Source: Aspidiotus rigidus (lineage: Eukaryota > Arthropoda > Insecta > Hemiptera > Diaspididae). From it: a stretch of DNA of 64,000 bases. A program made the position numbers and the translations under genes. The notes below the pieces were generated by a model. The model was not told where the DNA came from. It worked only from the letters and a program-made list of their open reading frames with translations, and made no database searches. Location of the stretch: positions 9,794,001-9,858,000 of the forward strand of contig JAVHKY010000013.1 in assembly GCA_035079385.1 (NCBI GenBank), given 5' to 3'. Positions 33,414 through 44,291 of the stretch are shown in pieces. Positions within the stretch are counted from its first letter, which is position 1, and each line of letters begins with the position of its first letter.

Positions 33414-34169
33414 ATGGCTAATGCAAACAAAAACGTAATCCTAAGTACCGTCAACTAATTGTTCACATAATATACAGTATTTACTACATATCATTATTAC
33501 AAACTTGTGTCATTTTACTCTTCTTGTTGTCACATATAATCAGTGTTTGAAAAAGGAAAACAAAGTAGAATTTACTGATTTCATAACGTGATTCCTTTGT
33601 ATTTCAATCATGATACAGGCTGTGTCAGATATTATTTGTAATTTTAACCCACTTGAATCCTACAAGAAGCTTTTATGACTAACAAATGATGTGAACTCGA
33701 AATGTTTGATGGCGCGAGATGTAACACTGTAATCTTTTGCGGTGACCTGAGCCTTTTACTGTTGTACGTTCAGTAATATTCACTTGCATTATCTTCTTTA
33801 GTTTCGATACTAACATAAATGCAAATACATGTACTTACCATTATAATTAACATATTCTCGTTATTTTCACAAGTGCATACGCCTAAAATACGTAATCAGA
33901 TTAGATATTCGTTACTCAAGTTGAGTTATTTTGTTAGTCCTCACACTAAATAAGGGTGCATTTTGGAAGTCTTGTAAAGCGTTTCTTGCATACAGGTATA
34001 TTTGTAGAAGACGCAGTGAAGTAGGAAAAAGAGAAATCCAAACGCATTCGAAGTTAACCAGTACTGACTACTTAGTTACGCTGTAATAATAGATTTGGTA
34101 GAGAATATAACGTCTAGACACATGACCAAAGCTAGTGGTCAGTTCAAGAATTTTATGAAGATCATGGGA

Positions 34170-34400
34170 TTAATAATAATCCATCATCTCTTTCATCATT
34201 CGAGAAAATGAGTGCTCAAAAATGTAAGTTTCATCCAGAATAATCCAGTGTCCGTCTACTGAGAACCGATTCCAACTTACCAATATAGTGCCTCGAAAAT
34301 ACGAGATATTCTGCTTCCTCTGCGTGTAACTATCATAATTTATCTTGACATTGCGCTCCAATTTTTGTACGTCCCTCTTCTGTAGTAATGACCACTGCAA
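34170..34400 (-). pseudogene. Possible DDE-transposase fragment
   Basis: A 76-codon minus-strand frame without a true ATG. The block WIILDETYIF resembles the first catalytic Asp region (xxLDET/xxxDE) of Tc1/Tigger/IS630-type DDE transposases, preceded by a basic stretch (KRDVQKLERNVK). The later Asp and Glu/Asp motifs are not found downstream, so this would be a fragment. Alternatively, 34281-34379 (33 codons) could be a phase-0 exon, since it is bounded by CAG and G|GTAAGT. The assignment rests on one short motif. Confidence 0.3.
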
Positions 34401-34759
34401 GCTCGCAGAACTTGAAGCTCAATATTGCAAATTGGCCAAAAACCATACCTGTTTTTTGTCAGTTTATGTTTAGTGTGACTTTTTTATCGTTGGAAAGTTT
34501 TCAATTCTAAATATTGGGTAAATAATGTAGGTACGCTTATTAATACAGAGGTTAGAATTTTTCCATATTCTTTATTCCTTAATCGTGTGGCTCGCGAGCA
34601 GGATGAAGACTAAAATGTGGCCCCTACTATCAAATAAGTTTGATTCGCCTCGTCTAACCACTTGAGTACACTGATGATTGCCCTTCCTCAACATGTATAT
34701 CAATTAACCAAGTTTGAACCTACTTTATAGTGAGAAAGAGTCATGATGCGAAAAGTTTT

Positions 34760-35870
34760 AGCCTCAGATCCTTTTCCGGGCCTAGCTTATGTTAGTTGTA
34801 CCTTGCGTTTATACACAGATGCGAAATTTGTCTGAAGACTCCATAGTTATAACTTGGCTACCTCAACTTTTTCTTGGATCTTTCTCTACAAAGGTTTGAA
34901 GCCCCAAATTTTTTTAAATCTCTCTTCATGAAGGATCAGAACTCAACATTTTTCCAAGTCCCTAGATTATATCAAGTCGTCGATGATGTCACAAAGGTCG
35001 GAAGCGGGCGTTTTCTGTGGACGTAGCCCCCATAGCTCGGAATCAAGAAGGTTAGTCTCAAATGATCACCTGGGTCTAGCTTGTGTTTGGCCTACAACTC
35101 CATCTTAGTCCAAGACTTCATAGTTAAAGAGAATTGGAACCCGAAATTTTTCCAAGTCCCCAATTAAGGTTTCTGCGAAGAACGAAAAAACTCAATTCAT
35201 GAACAGGGGGGAAAGTTCTCCTCGTCCACGGTAACGTCAAAAACAGACTAGGTTTCAATATTTGTAAGTAAACAAATTTTTAGCGTTTTATATTCTTATA
35301 GGACTGAGAAAACTCTTCGACAAACGTCACAACATGGTTTTGTTACTATGACGTCATCATTCGGAAAGATTCCTTATCAATGAAATCATCAATACTTATG
35401 AACAAACGTTGACGTAATGAAGGGACTTGAAAAAATTTGACCCAGGGCGTTGTATGATGTCATCAGTGACCTTGACCAGAGAAAACCTGTGACATACAGG
35501 GGATAAGCTATTTAGCCCAACATGTACTTATGAAGCCCCTAGTATACTACACGATTTAGTTCATGATTTTGTTACTATGACATTATCGATCACCTTGACC
35601 TGATTGAGGGACTTGGAAAAATTTTGCCCCGGACATAAGTTAGCCGACATTATAGAGGTAGAGGCGAGATTAGCTAGTTAGTCTAACATACAGTGTATAA
35701 GGCCCCTCGTACACTACACTAGTTTTAGATATACTCAAGGCTGGAAGGCGAACGAGCGGAGTTAGCCCTACCAAGCTAAGAATAACTGGGGGAGGGATGC
35801 TATGACGTCATCATTACCGTGATAGATACATCAAAAGTCTACATGATCGGTACAATCGAATCAATGATAT
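34760..35870. repeat. Dispersed-repeat mosaic with TGACGTCATCA words
   Basis: Repeated phrases TATGACGTCATCATT, GTGACCTTGACC, CTTGGAAAAATTTTG and TAGTATACTACAC occur several times without strict periodicity. They resemble pieces of the 270-bp arrays and of the 14-kb cluster. No gene is supported here. Confidence 0.5.
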
Positions 35871-36056
35871 CGATACCTTACATTGATTGGTCCGGGCTAG
35901 TATGAGAGAACGAGAGGAGTGAGTGAGCTTGTGAATGTAGCCCTACACAAAGTAAATTTGGTTTAAATCGGGCTAAGCAATATTGGAAAAAGTACTGATG
36001 AACAAGCTTTGAGCGGGTGGTCTGTAAACTGGTTAGCCTAGCTCCGAGATAACATG

Positions 36057-36212
36057 TTGCGACTCTGGTTCCAAGGCCTCGCAAGTCCAAAAAACCAAAA
36101 ATCTGTTCTACCAGTCTTAACTGATTCAGAACAGTGTAGGAAATAAGAAAATACAAAAATCCCAAAATTGATAAAAATGGACTTACGAGGTTTTGGAACT
36201 AGAGTCGCGAAT
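36057..36212. mobile_element. Short inverted-repeat element (156 bp)
   Basis: TTGCGACTCTGGTTCCAAGG then CCTCGCAAGTCC at 36057-36088 is inverted at 36179-36212 (GGACTTACGAGGTTTTGGAA then CTAGAGTCGC), ~32-bp arms with five or so differences. No target duplication is clear. Both arms happen to encode LRGxGTRVA in one frame. Confidence 0.6.
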
Positions 36213-36344
36213 AGTTCAACTAGAGAAGACATATCTGTTTTAAGGTATTATTTATACAAACTTCGCCATAAGGAGGAAAATATGAATTACGGACTCGAAA
36301 GTAAGTATATTTTTAAAATTAGTGGACCCTACCTTTGGAATTAG
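36177..36344 (+). CDS. Small ORF overlapping a repeat arm; possible first exon
   Basis: Not recognised. From an ATG in good context (AAAAATGG) it reads 55 codons to TAG. The middle part, STREDISVLRYYLYKLRHKE, is strongly protein-like, and a near-consensus donor (GAAA|GTAAGTAT) lies at 36300-36301. So it could be a first exon of about 124 bp ending in MNYGLE. The first ten codons are contributed by the arm of the 36057-36212 inverted repeat, which argues for chance or for recruitment of repeat DNA. No downstream exon was identified. Confidence 0.22.
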   Translation: MDLRGFGTRVANSSTREDISVLRYYLYKLRHKEENMNYGLESKYIFKISGPYLWN

Positions 36345-38754
36345 AAAAAATTTCAAGTCTCGAAGCTGCTTGAATGCTAGATTTGAGAATAGAGGGAGGA
36401 GTTAGTTGAGTTTTTAGACCATGACTCGCGTGCAAATTTAATTTCTCTGGTTAATTACCAACAGACGCTATTTAGTTTTTCTAATCTTTCAAATTCACTC
36501 CATAATATTGATGTCCCGTTGCACCTAAAAAAATTGATTTCTGCACTCGTGAAAATTCGCGACCCTGCAATTTGTATTCGTGAATCATTCAACACAAAAT
36601 CAGATCAAATAGTTCCTATATTCAACTCCGTAAGTTAATTTTCTCATCGTACCTATCGTTATCTTTCATTCACACACCACGATTTCTCTTCAAGAAATCA
36701 AAATTATTTATCGTATTCTCGGAACGAAGATGCAGTTTAGAAGTACGAGTATACCTATATAATGGAAGTATAATATAAAGTTTGAAGAAATTGTATACAC
36801 GTGTGCACGTGTAAGTACAATCAGTACCAAACTTTCCCTTTTGCACTATAATGAAATTTCCTCGTATAGTGCTTTCGTTTTCCGTTCTTGAACATAGAAT
36901 TCAACTTTACATCAAATAGCAAAGTTCGAATAAAAATTATTCGATTTAGACCTTCAAAATCTCCATAATTTTAGCGTTTGACATAATTCGAACTGTATAA
37001 ATTATTATTACAAGTCGATGGGTAACGAAGTTTTCGAATTTAGGCCACTCGTATTGAGAAAAACTACTCTCTTTACCTCATTAAAATACTGTACAAGGGA
37101 ATAATAATTTCTATCGTCCAACAACGAGGTCTACATCCTTAATTGCACCAGGCTTATACAGAATTCGGATTATGTCTCTAACTTTCGCGTTCGATGAGTT
37201 TAAACTCGTGAGGCTGTTATAATGTGGAGAGAGTAACACTTTCGATATTTTACAGTGAAATTGAATTAATGGGGCGAATTATGCGAGGAGGGCTTCTTAG
37301 TCCGGATGAAAAATTGTTATTTCTGCGGAGATGCAACCGAGTTCGAAATTATAACTTCGGTAACTCAATTATTTCAAATAGATTGGACTGTAGTATATTC
37401 GTGTAATATTTTCTTTCAGCGTAGACTACACAAAAACAATAGTGTAGAGGTTGAAAAGTTAAAAAGATTAGCAATAAAAGTCAAATGGCGTCGCGTCGTT
37501 ACAATTTCTCATCCCATGTCTTAATGACATACACCATCAAAAACACATTATTAATTGGTAAAGAAAAATTTGTATCAGTGTATGAGGTTCGGGAAATAAT
37601 CTTATCTGTAATAATACCACTCGAAAATATCTTTGTCTATGTTTTTGTCTGATTACATATTGATTCGAGGAACTTCGAGTGTTACGATCACAATTTTTAT
37701 GAAACGTACAAAGTAATTGAAATTCAGTCATCTCCAACGTAAGCTCTACAATATCACTCGCAATTCCTCAAGAAAATGCCTACTTTACGACGTCGTTAGA
37801 CAAATGAGATCCTCTATCCTAGTATAATATCCTATAACTAGCAGTCAAAATATCTTATTAACAGGGAATTTGTTCTGAGGGTTTTTTGTTTTTTTGAGAA
37901 ACTTGCCGTGTGCCTGAGCTCAAAGGCAACGTCTAGGGAAAAATATTGTGCAGATGATGTTACTATATTTGCCAATTCAATCAAGAAATGAAGAGAGTTC
38001 TCTAGGACGTTAATTTTCTTTTTTTTGATGTACCTATGCTCTTTCCCCAGGCTCTCCTTTTGTAATTCTCATGATTTAAAACACCTTGAAATCTCCTCTT
38101 ACATATGAAACTCATGAAGCTTGTAAGTATAAAAATCTTTCTCCATATTATAAAGGTATGAGGTCTCTAATATTGCAAACCTTGTACCTCGCTCTTTGAC
38201 TGAAAAAAACAATTGATTGAGGCACAATAATAGTAGAGTACAAAAGAAACATCTATGATTCAGGAAAAAAACAATTCTCTATACAGAGGTGAAGTCTCCA
38301 ATGTTTCAAGTCTTGTATCTCGCTTTTCGACAGAAAAAAAAAATTAATTGACGCACAATAATACACACATTATCATAGTAGAGTACTAAAAAAACATCCA
38401 TGATTTAGGATGAACAGTGCCGTGCAATTTGGTAATTTCAAGCGTCCTGAGAGAAAACTCGAGAAATATTTGTATCAATCTAACCTAATTCAAGTTCTAA
38501 AATGAGATTGTAACGCCGAGCAAATAAGCCTCGTGCAGTTTATAATGCTCGTAAAATAAATAAATAAATAAAAATTTGCATGTTAAAACAGATAGGCGGT
38601 CACTGAAACCATTTTGCCTTTCAGGTGTACCTCTACTCATCCAAATAGAGCTCGCAGAATGCAATTCCGAATCTGAAAGGTCTCTCCTCAGCGCGACGAT
38701 GTAAGTAAGCTAGTTACTTTGATAATATTTGTAAGAACACCCTACTGTCCTCGC
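36345..38754. other. Intergenic, no supported gene
   Basis: Mostly single-copy-looking AT-rich DNA. At 37858 an ACAGGGAATTTGTTCTGAGG block resembles one end of the ACCTGTT elements, without a partner nearby. A local duplication lies at about 38200-38400 (two copies of a block with CAATTGATTGAGGCACAATA or similar). Confidence 0.4.
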
Positions 38755-41700
38755 AAAGGCTCTAGCCGGGTAAGGGGGGGGGGGGAATGGCCTCGGTCGA
38801 AAAATGTTTCAAATGTCTGTCAAAATGTTGTCCCCAATGAGAAAACTCGATTGGAGCTATCCGCTCACCCACATGAGCTACAGAGTCATTTTTAGACCTA
38901 AAATCCAAATGGCTGTATCTCGGGCAATAATACTAAAAGCGAATAACTTTTGGCCCTGCCGTCCAATTTTAGTGAAATATTCCGTCGAGAATAATACCTA
39001 TTTTGATCAGGCAATAATGATCGCACAGCAATGTAACTTGGGGACATTTTAGGATATGTGAACGTTCATCCATGTTACTTTTTCAAAAAAAAAAAATCAT
39101 TCATATTTTCCTTAGTTTCTGGTAATAACAAAACTTCAAACTTGAATATAAAAGAAAATCGGGGGAGAGGCACTCGGGGAAAATCATTCATTTGAAGCGC
39201 CATACACTCTACTACAACATACATGAGTACTATAGTCTTCGGTGAGGTGGAACATTCCCAAAAAAATTACTATTTAATGAATTTCTGTGATTTTTCCTGA
39301 ATAGCGGGATGAACTATGACTGCTACCGCAATAGATCGCGTGAAATCAATAGTCGATGTACGAGCTAAAAAATACGCACTCCTCCGTGGGATGAAATGGG
39401 AATGTAGATAGACCAAAAATATATTTTTAGTATTTAGTTAGTTTATCGATTTGGTCAATTCTTATGTGAACACATTCACGGTTTAGGTGAAGTGCGTTTG
39501 ATTGAGAAAAATAGTTGAAAAATTATTCAGTCGCTGGAACAGTCTGAAAACAGTAGAGAAGTGAGAAAATCTACTTTTTCACCTGGGGACCGTGAGTTTT
39601 GGCATTTCATTCATCAATTAGGTTGATTATAATGAGAACACGTCCACCAAGTTCGAAGAAAATAGTCCAAAAATTTTCCAGCCGCTGGAACGTTCTGGAA
39701 ATGACAAACAATCAAGGAAATCCTATTTTTCACCCTGAGAAATAAAAAAAAATTCCATTTTTCACCCTGGAGTACCGTGAGTTTTGGTATTTCGTTCATC
39801 AATTAGGCCGATTTTAATGTAAACACGTCCGTCAAGTTCGAAAAAAATAGTTCAAAAATTCTTCAGATGGAACGTTCTGGAAATGACGAAAAATCAAGGA
39901 AATCCTATTTTCCACCCTGAGCAATAAAAAAAAAATCCATTTTTCACCCTGGAGTACCGTGAGTTTTGGTATTTCGTTCATCAATTAGTTCGATTTTAAT
40001 GTAAACACGTCCGTCAAGTTCGAAAAAATAGTCCGAAAATTCTTCAGCTGGAACGTTCTGGAAATGACAAAATATCAAGGAAATCCTATTTTTCACCCTG
40101 GAGTACCGTGAGTTTTGGTATTTCATTCATCAATTAGGTCGATTATAATGTAAAAACGTCCACCGAGTTCGAAAAAAATAGTCAAAAAATTCTCCAGTCG
40201 CTGGAACGTTCTGGAAGTGACAAATAGTCGAGAAAGTCCAGTTTTTCAACCCGGAGGACCGTGATTTTTGGTATTTTATTTATCAATTAGTTCAAATCTT
40301 ATGTAAATACATCCAAGTCAGAAAAAAATAATCAAAAAATTCTCTAGTTTCTGGGATGTCCTGGAAATAGTAAAAACTCCAGGTAATCCACTTTTCCAAC
40401 ATGTGATTTTTCATATTCTGTCTATCAATAAGGGAAATTCTTATGTAAATACGTCCACCGAGTTATTTAAAAAATGGTCAATAAATCCTCCAGTCGCTGG
40501 AACGGTCTAGACATAGTAGAAAATGCTTCCTAGGGCAGAGTGCCGAATAGATTGGCGAAAATAGCTGGAAAAACCGTACCGATTTCTTTGATTGGGATTA
40601 TTTTTGAAAAAGCCGCAACGATTTCGTTACTACGTCGTCATTAATGACGTTAAATATAAGAAATCACAGTTCTCCAGGTTGAAGAAGTAGATACTTTCAA
40701 TTTTTCATTTTCAGACTATTCCAGCGACTGGAGAATTTATCGACTATTTTTTCCAAACTCGGCGGACGTATTTACATAAGATTTGACCTAATTGATGAAC
40801 AAAATATCAAAAATCACGGCTCCTGAGGGTGAAAAAGTAGATTTTCTCACTTCTCTACTAGACCAAGAAATGAAGCCAGAAACATAGGGCTACCTGGACA
40901 CGATGAATACAGAGCTGATTTTTTCATGGAATGTTCAGAACCTTCCTCCGAAGGCGTCCTCAAAAATCCCCGCGAATCCTAACAGGCCTTTCCCTTTTAC
41001 AGGGGGGCAAAGGGGGGAAAATTGAGTTTTTGTCAATAACTCGATAACAAGTGATCCTACAAAAAAAAGTTCCAAACAAAAATTGTTCTACGCCCAATTT
41101 CCTACAAAAAATATTTTATTGCTTTTTTTCTAAAAATTGATAGTTTTGTCGTTACAGCGCGTTAAAATTATACCTCTCACTTATGCACGTGTTTGCGCGT
41201 GACAGAAGTACAAGCAAAAAGTATACGCGCTTACGCCCCTACCTTCCTACGCGTGTCTCTTTGTTATTTCTGTTATTTTTTATAGCACAGGCAGATTAGG
41301 TTTTGAAATGGAAATAAATGCCGGTATAGGTTTTTTTCGTGGATTATGTTTAAAATGGTCTCCTGATAAACATACTAAAAATCCACAGTGATTAGAGATG
41401 AAATCAAAAATTTTAGAAATCGCTCAACTTTCAATCCAGCTTTCAAGCTCGAGTTTTTGGGCTAATTCGACATATAGATCGTGAAATTTATAGGAAATTT
41501 GACGAGAAACAACTTTTGCTTGAAACTTTTTTTTCTCTGGTGCTTAGTTTTCGATTTATTCTCAAAAAACCAATATCTAGCCACCTCTTTGATCGCTAGG
41601 GATTTTTAGTATGTTTATCAGGAGACCATTTTAAACACAATCCACGAAAAAAACTTACGCCGGCATTTATTTCCGTTTACTCTTATTTTTAAGCCTGACC

Positions 41701-42756
41701 TTCCTGGTTTAATAGTTAATAAGCGTATAGCGCATGCATGACGCATATTGCGCGTACATGACAAGAAGGTGGGTAGGTGTAACGCGCTCTAGCGACTTAA
41801 ATATGAACTTGAACGGAAAAAATCATGGAACATTTTTTGTAGGAAATTTGGCGTAGAAGAATTTTTAATCGAAATGTTTTTTGTAGGATCACTCGTCACC
41901 GAGTTATTGACGAAAAACTCAATATCCTCCCCTTTACCCCCCTGTAAAAAGGAAAGCCCAACTAGGATTCACGGGAATTTTTGAAGACACCATTAGGAGA
42001 GGCTACCGAACATTTCATGAAAAAATCAGCTCTGTATGCTTCGTGTCCAGGTAGATGTCTTCCTTTCTTGGTCTATACTGTTTTCAGACTGTTCCAGCGA
42101 CTGGAGAATTTTTCAACTTTTTTTCTCAATCTAACGCACTCCACCTAAACCGTGGATGCGTTTACATAAGAATTGACCAAATCGATAAACTACCTAAATA
42201 CTGAAAATATATTTTTGGTCTATCTACATTACCATTTCATCCCACGGAGGAGTGCGTATTTTTTAGCTCGTACATTGACTATTGATTTCACGCGGTCTAT
42301 TGCGGTAGCAGTCATAGTTCACCCCGCTATTCGGGAAAAATCACAGAGATTCATTAAATATTGATTTTTTTGGGAATGTTCCACCTCACCGAAGACTATA
42401 GTACTCATGTATGTTGTAGTAGAGTGTATGGCACCTCCTCCCCCGATTTTTTTAATATTCGAGTTTGAAGTTTTGTTATTGCTAGAAACTAAGGAAAATA
42501 TGATGATTTAAAAAAAAAAAAAATACCATGGATGAACGTTCACATATCCTAAAATGTACTCAAGTTACATTGCTGTGCGACCATTATTGCCTGAGATACA
42601 GCCATTTGGATTTTATGTCTAAAAATGACTCTGCAGCCCATGTGGGTGAGCGGATGGGTCCAATTTTTTGGGATTTCGAGTTTTCTCATTGGGGACAACA
42701 TTTTGACGGACATTTGTCGACCAAGGCCATCCCCCCCTTACCCGGCTAGAGCCTTT
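38755..42756. mobile_element. Giant inverted-repeat (foldback) element, ~4.0 kb
   Basis: The outer ends AAAGGCTCTAGCCGGGTAAG (38755) and its inverse (42756) start arms that can be followed inward. 38810-38850 pairs with 42685-42725, 39210-39268 with 42373-42432, 39340-39480 with 42127-42300, 40862-40920 with 42010-42075, and 41300-41400 with 41590-41690. The loop is about 41400-41590. Arms are roughly 1.2-1.4 kb of matched sequence with visible substitutions. The left arm has an extra ~1.27 kb (39590-40861), mostly tandem repeat, and a ~95-bp block near 38935-39030 that the right arm lacks. There is no transposase or other ORF of note; small frames in the arms are shadows. The structure matches foldback elements, but the superfamily is undetermined and no target duplication was found. 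Confidence 0.85.
39536..40520 (+). repeat. 150/181-bp tandem array inside the left arm of the giant inverted repeat
   Basis: CTGGAACGTTCTGGAAATGA or variants occur at about 39536, 39687, 39869, 40050, 40203, 40353 and 40499. The spacings are 151, 182, 181, 153, 150 and 146. The two longer units carry a duplicated ~30-bp CACCCTGAGAAATAAAAAAA-type segment. An inverted unit follows at 40690-40860. The right arm has only one unit (42080-42190). Confidence 0.85.
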
Positions 42757-43968
42757 CTGTGTTGGTTGCGTCGTATCGACACTCGCAACCAAAGCTGCAA
42801 GTACATTTTTGAACTACCAAGCGGTATTACGCCGGTGCTTATCGATTTTGCTGTAAAGTAGCCGGATAGGCACGTGTCATGATTTTTGATAGATACGAGA
42901 GTAGTTCACCTTTGAATTATCTTAACGGCGTAAGAATAAGTTCGCTTGACGAACCTTTAACATGCACATCTATATGTTTTAGCGTTCCAAATAGACCTAC
43001 AATGTAAAAGCTGCTAAAAATAACCATTGATAAATATTAGATAGTCTTCTGCTCTTGTAGTAAATAGTCCCGAGAGAACTTGGGAGACGGTTCATAAAGC
43101 ATCCTAAACTATAAAGACGACGATTCTCGCTCGAAATTAGAGTCCCGATGACTCACCACATATCTTATTTAGGTGCGAGAAATACCTTTAATATAATCGA
43201 ATATAAAACACGAAATAGAGGGGTATTTGTGCGAGAAACATTGCCGTCATATATTATTATTTCCGTTTTACTATATTTTCTTCACAGTTTTTCTTCCGAG
43301 GTTTTTGTAATATAGCCGCAATAAAGAACAGTTCATATTATTCTTATGCGAAGAGATATAGCATTTATCTTCACGGTCTTGATTTATTCGCACTGCAGTG
43401 TCGAATGAAAAATGAATGTATTCCGAATCACGTAAAAGTAGAATTGTCTTGTTTAGAAGCTCTCCACGATATCGCGGTATTTGCCTTTTTTTTTCCTCGT
43501 GGGCTATACACGAATGAATCGCTGATAGGCGTACTCAGCTCCAACGAGATTCGTTCCTTCACTTTATCACGAATAAATCTTTGGCAGCCGCCCGAAAGCC
43601 AGATATTTTCGAATATTTTGATTTACAAAAGGCCAAATGCATACCTACCACCTATCGAGCGGAAAGCTTATCGATACACTCGACGCAATGCTCTCATTAT
43701 CGTTGGCTGGGGTTTCCAGTTGTTGCTCGACGAAAAATTATTCAAGAGATAATAAGACCCGAAAGAGGGAATTTTTTTCAACTTGATCACGAGTGTCTGA
43801 CTCAGTTCGTTTTCGATTTTTTTTTTTTTATCTTCTGAAGTACCTATTTTGAACCATTTTTAACAGGTTTAAATTGCTCGTAACGAAGATTAGGCTACAT
43901 ATAGGTTTACTTGTGAAGAATTACATAGATCTTTACTACACCATCTTTTTTTATACCATCTTCCCCAG
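42757..43968. other. Intergenic; one unsupported 115-codon frame
   Basis: Single-copy-looking. A 115-codon frame at 43405-43752 starts at an ATG and stays open, but includes a T-run read as poly-Phe, has no good donor in frame, and no domain I recognise. It could be a 5' exon for the candidate at 43969 but I cannot connect them. Confidence 0.3.
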
Positions 43969-44291
43969 GCGGGCGTTTCTTATCCTCGAAGAAGTCGTCG
44001 CTTCATGTATTCACTTGAATTTTCCAAAATGGATCATCTTTAAGGACCCTTCAAGACTGAAGCCCGTTCAACATCTTTTATGTGGAAGTGTGAAAGTTCG
44101 AAGAGGTAAAATCAAAGCGTATTAAAAATCCAATTTGATATGCAAATTTTAGTGTGGGTGGTAATTTTCAAAATGAAAATGAGCCTTTTATTTTTACTGG
44201 GCGGTTATCTGAATTTGTTTCTTCTTCCTCGATCGCAGTGTCTTTGGTTTTTAGAAAACTTCCAAAAATTTCGAAAGACTCTCTGTCATGA
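43969..44291 (+). CDS. Candidate two-exon gene fragment, unrecognised
   Basis: A strong acceptor (T-rich tract then TTCCCCAG at 43961-43968) precedes a 137-bp segment (43969-44105) open in the frame RAFLILEEVVASCIHLNFPK, continuing to LLCGSVKVRR, with a donor GAG|GTAAAA. A second strong acceptor (TTTCTTCTTCCTCGATCGCAG, ending at 44238) gives a 133-bp intron. The joined frame continues VSLVFRKLPKISKDSLS to TGA at 44289. The alternative frame after the second acceptor is open to 44346. Two good acceptors with an open joined frame are suggestive, but no 5' exon or domain is known. Confidence 0.32.

Noticed and set aside
38755..42756. Maverick/Polinton or other coding DNA transposon
   Set aside because: No polymerase, integrase or capsid-like frame lies between the arms. 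The loop is under 200 bp.
43405..43752. 115-codon frame with an ATG
   Set aside because: It reads a T-run as Phe repeats, has no good in-frame donor to link to the candidate exon at 43969, and shows no recognisable domain.
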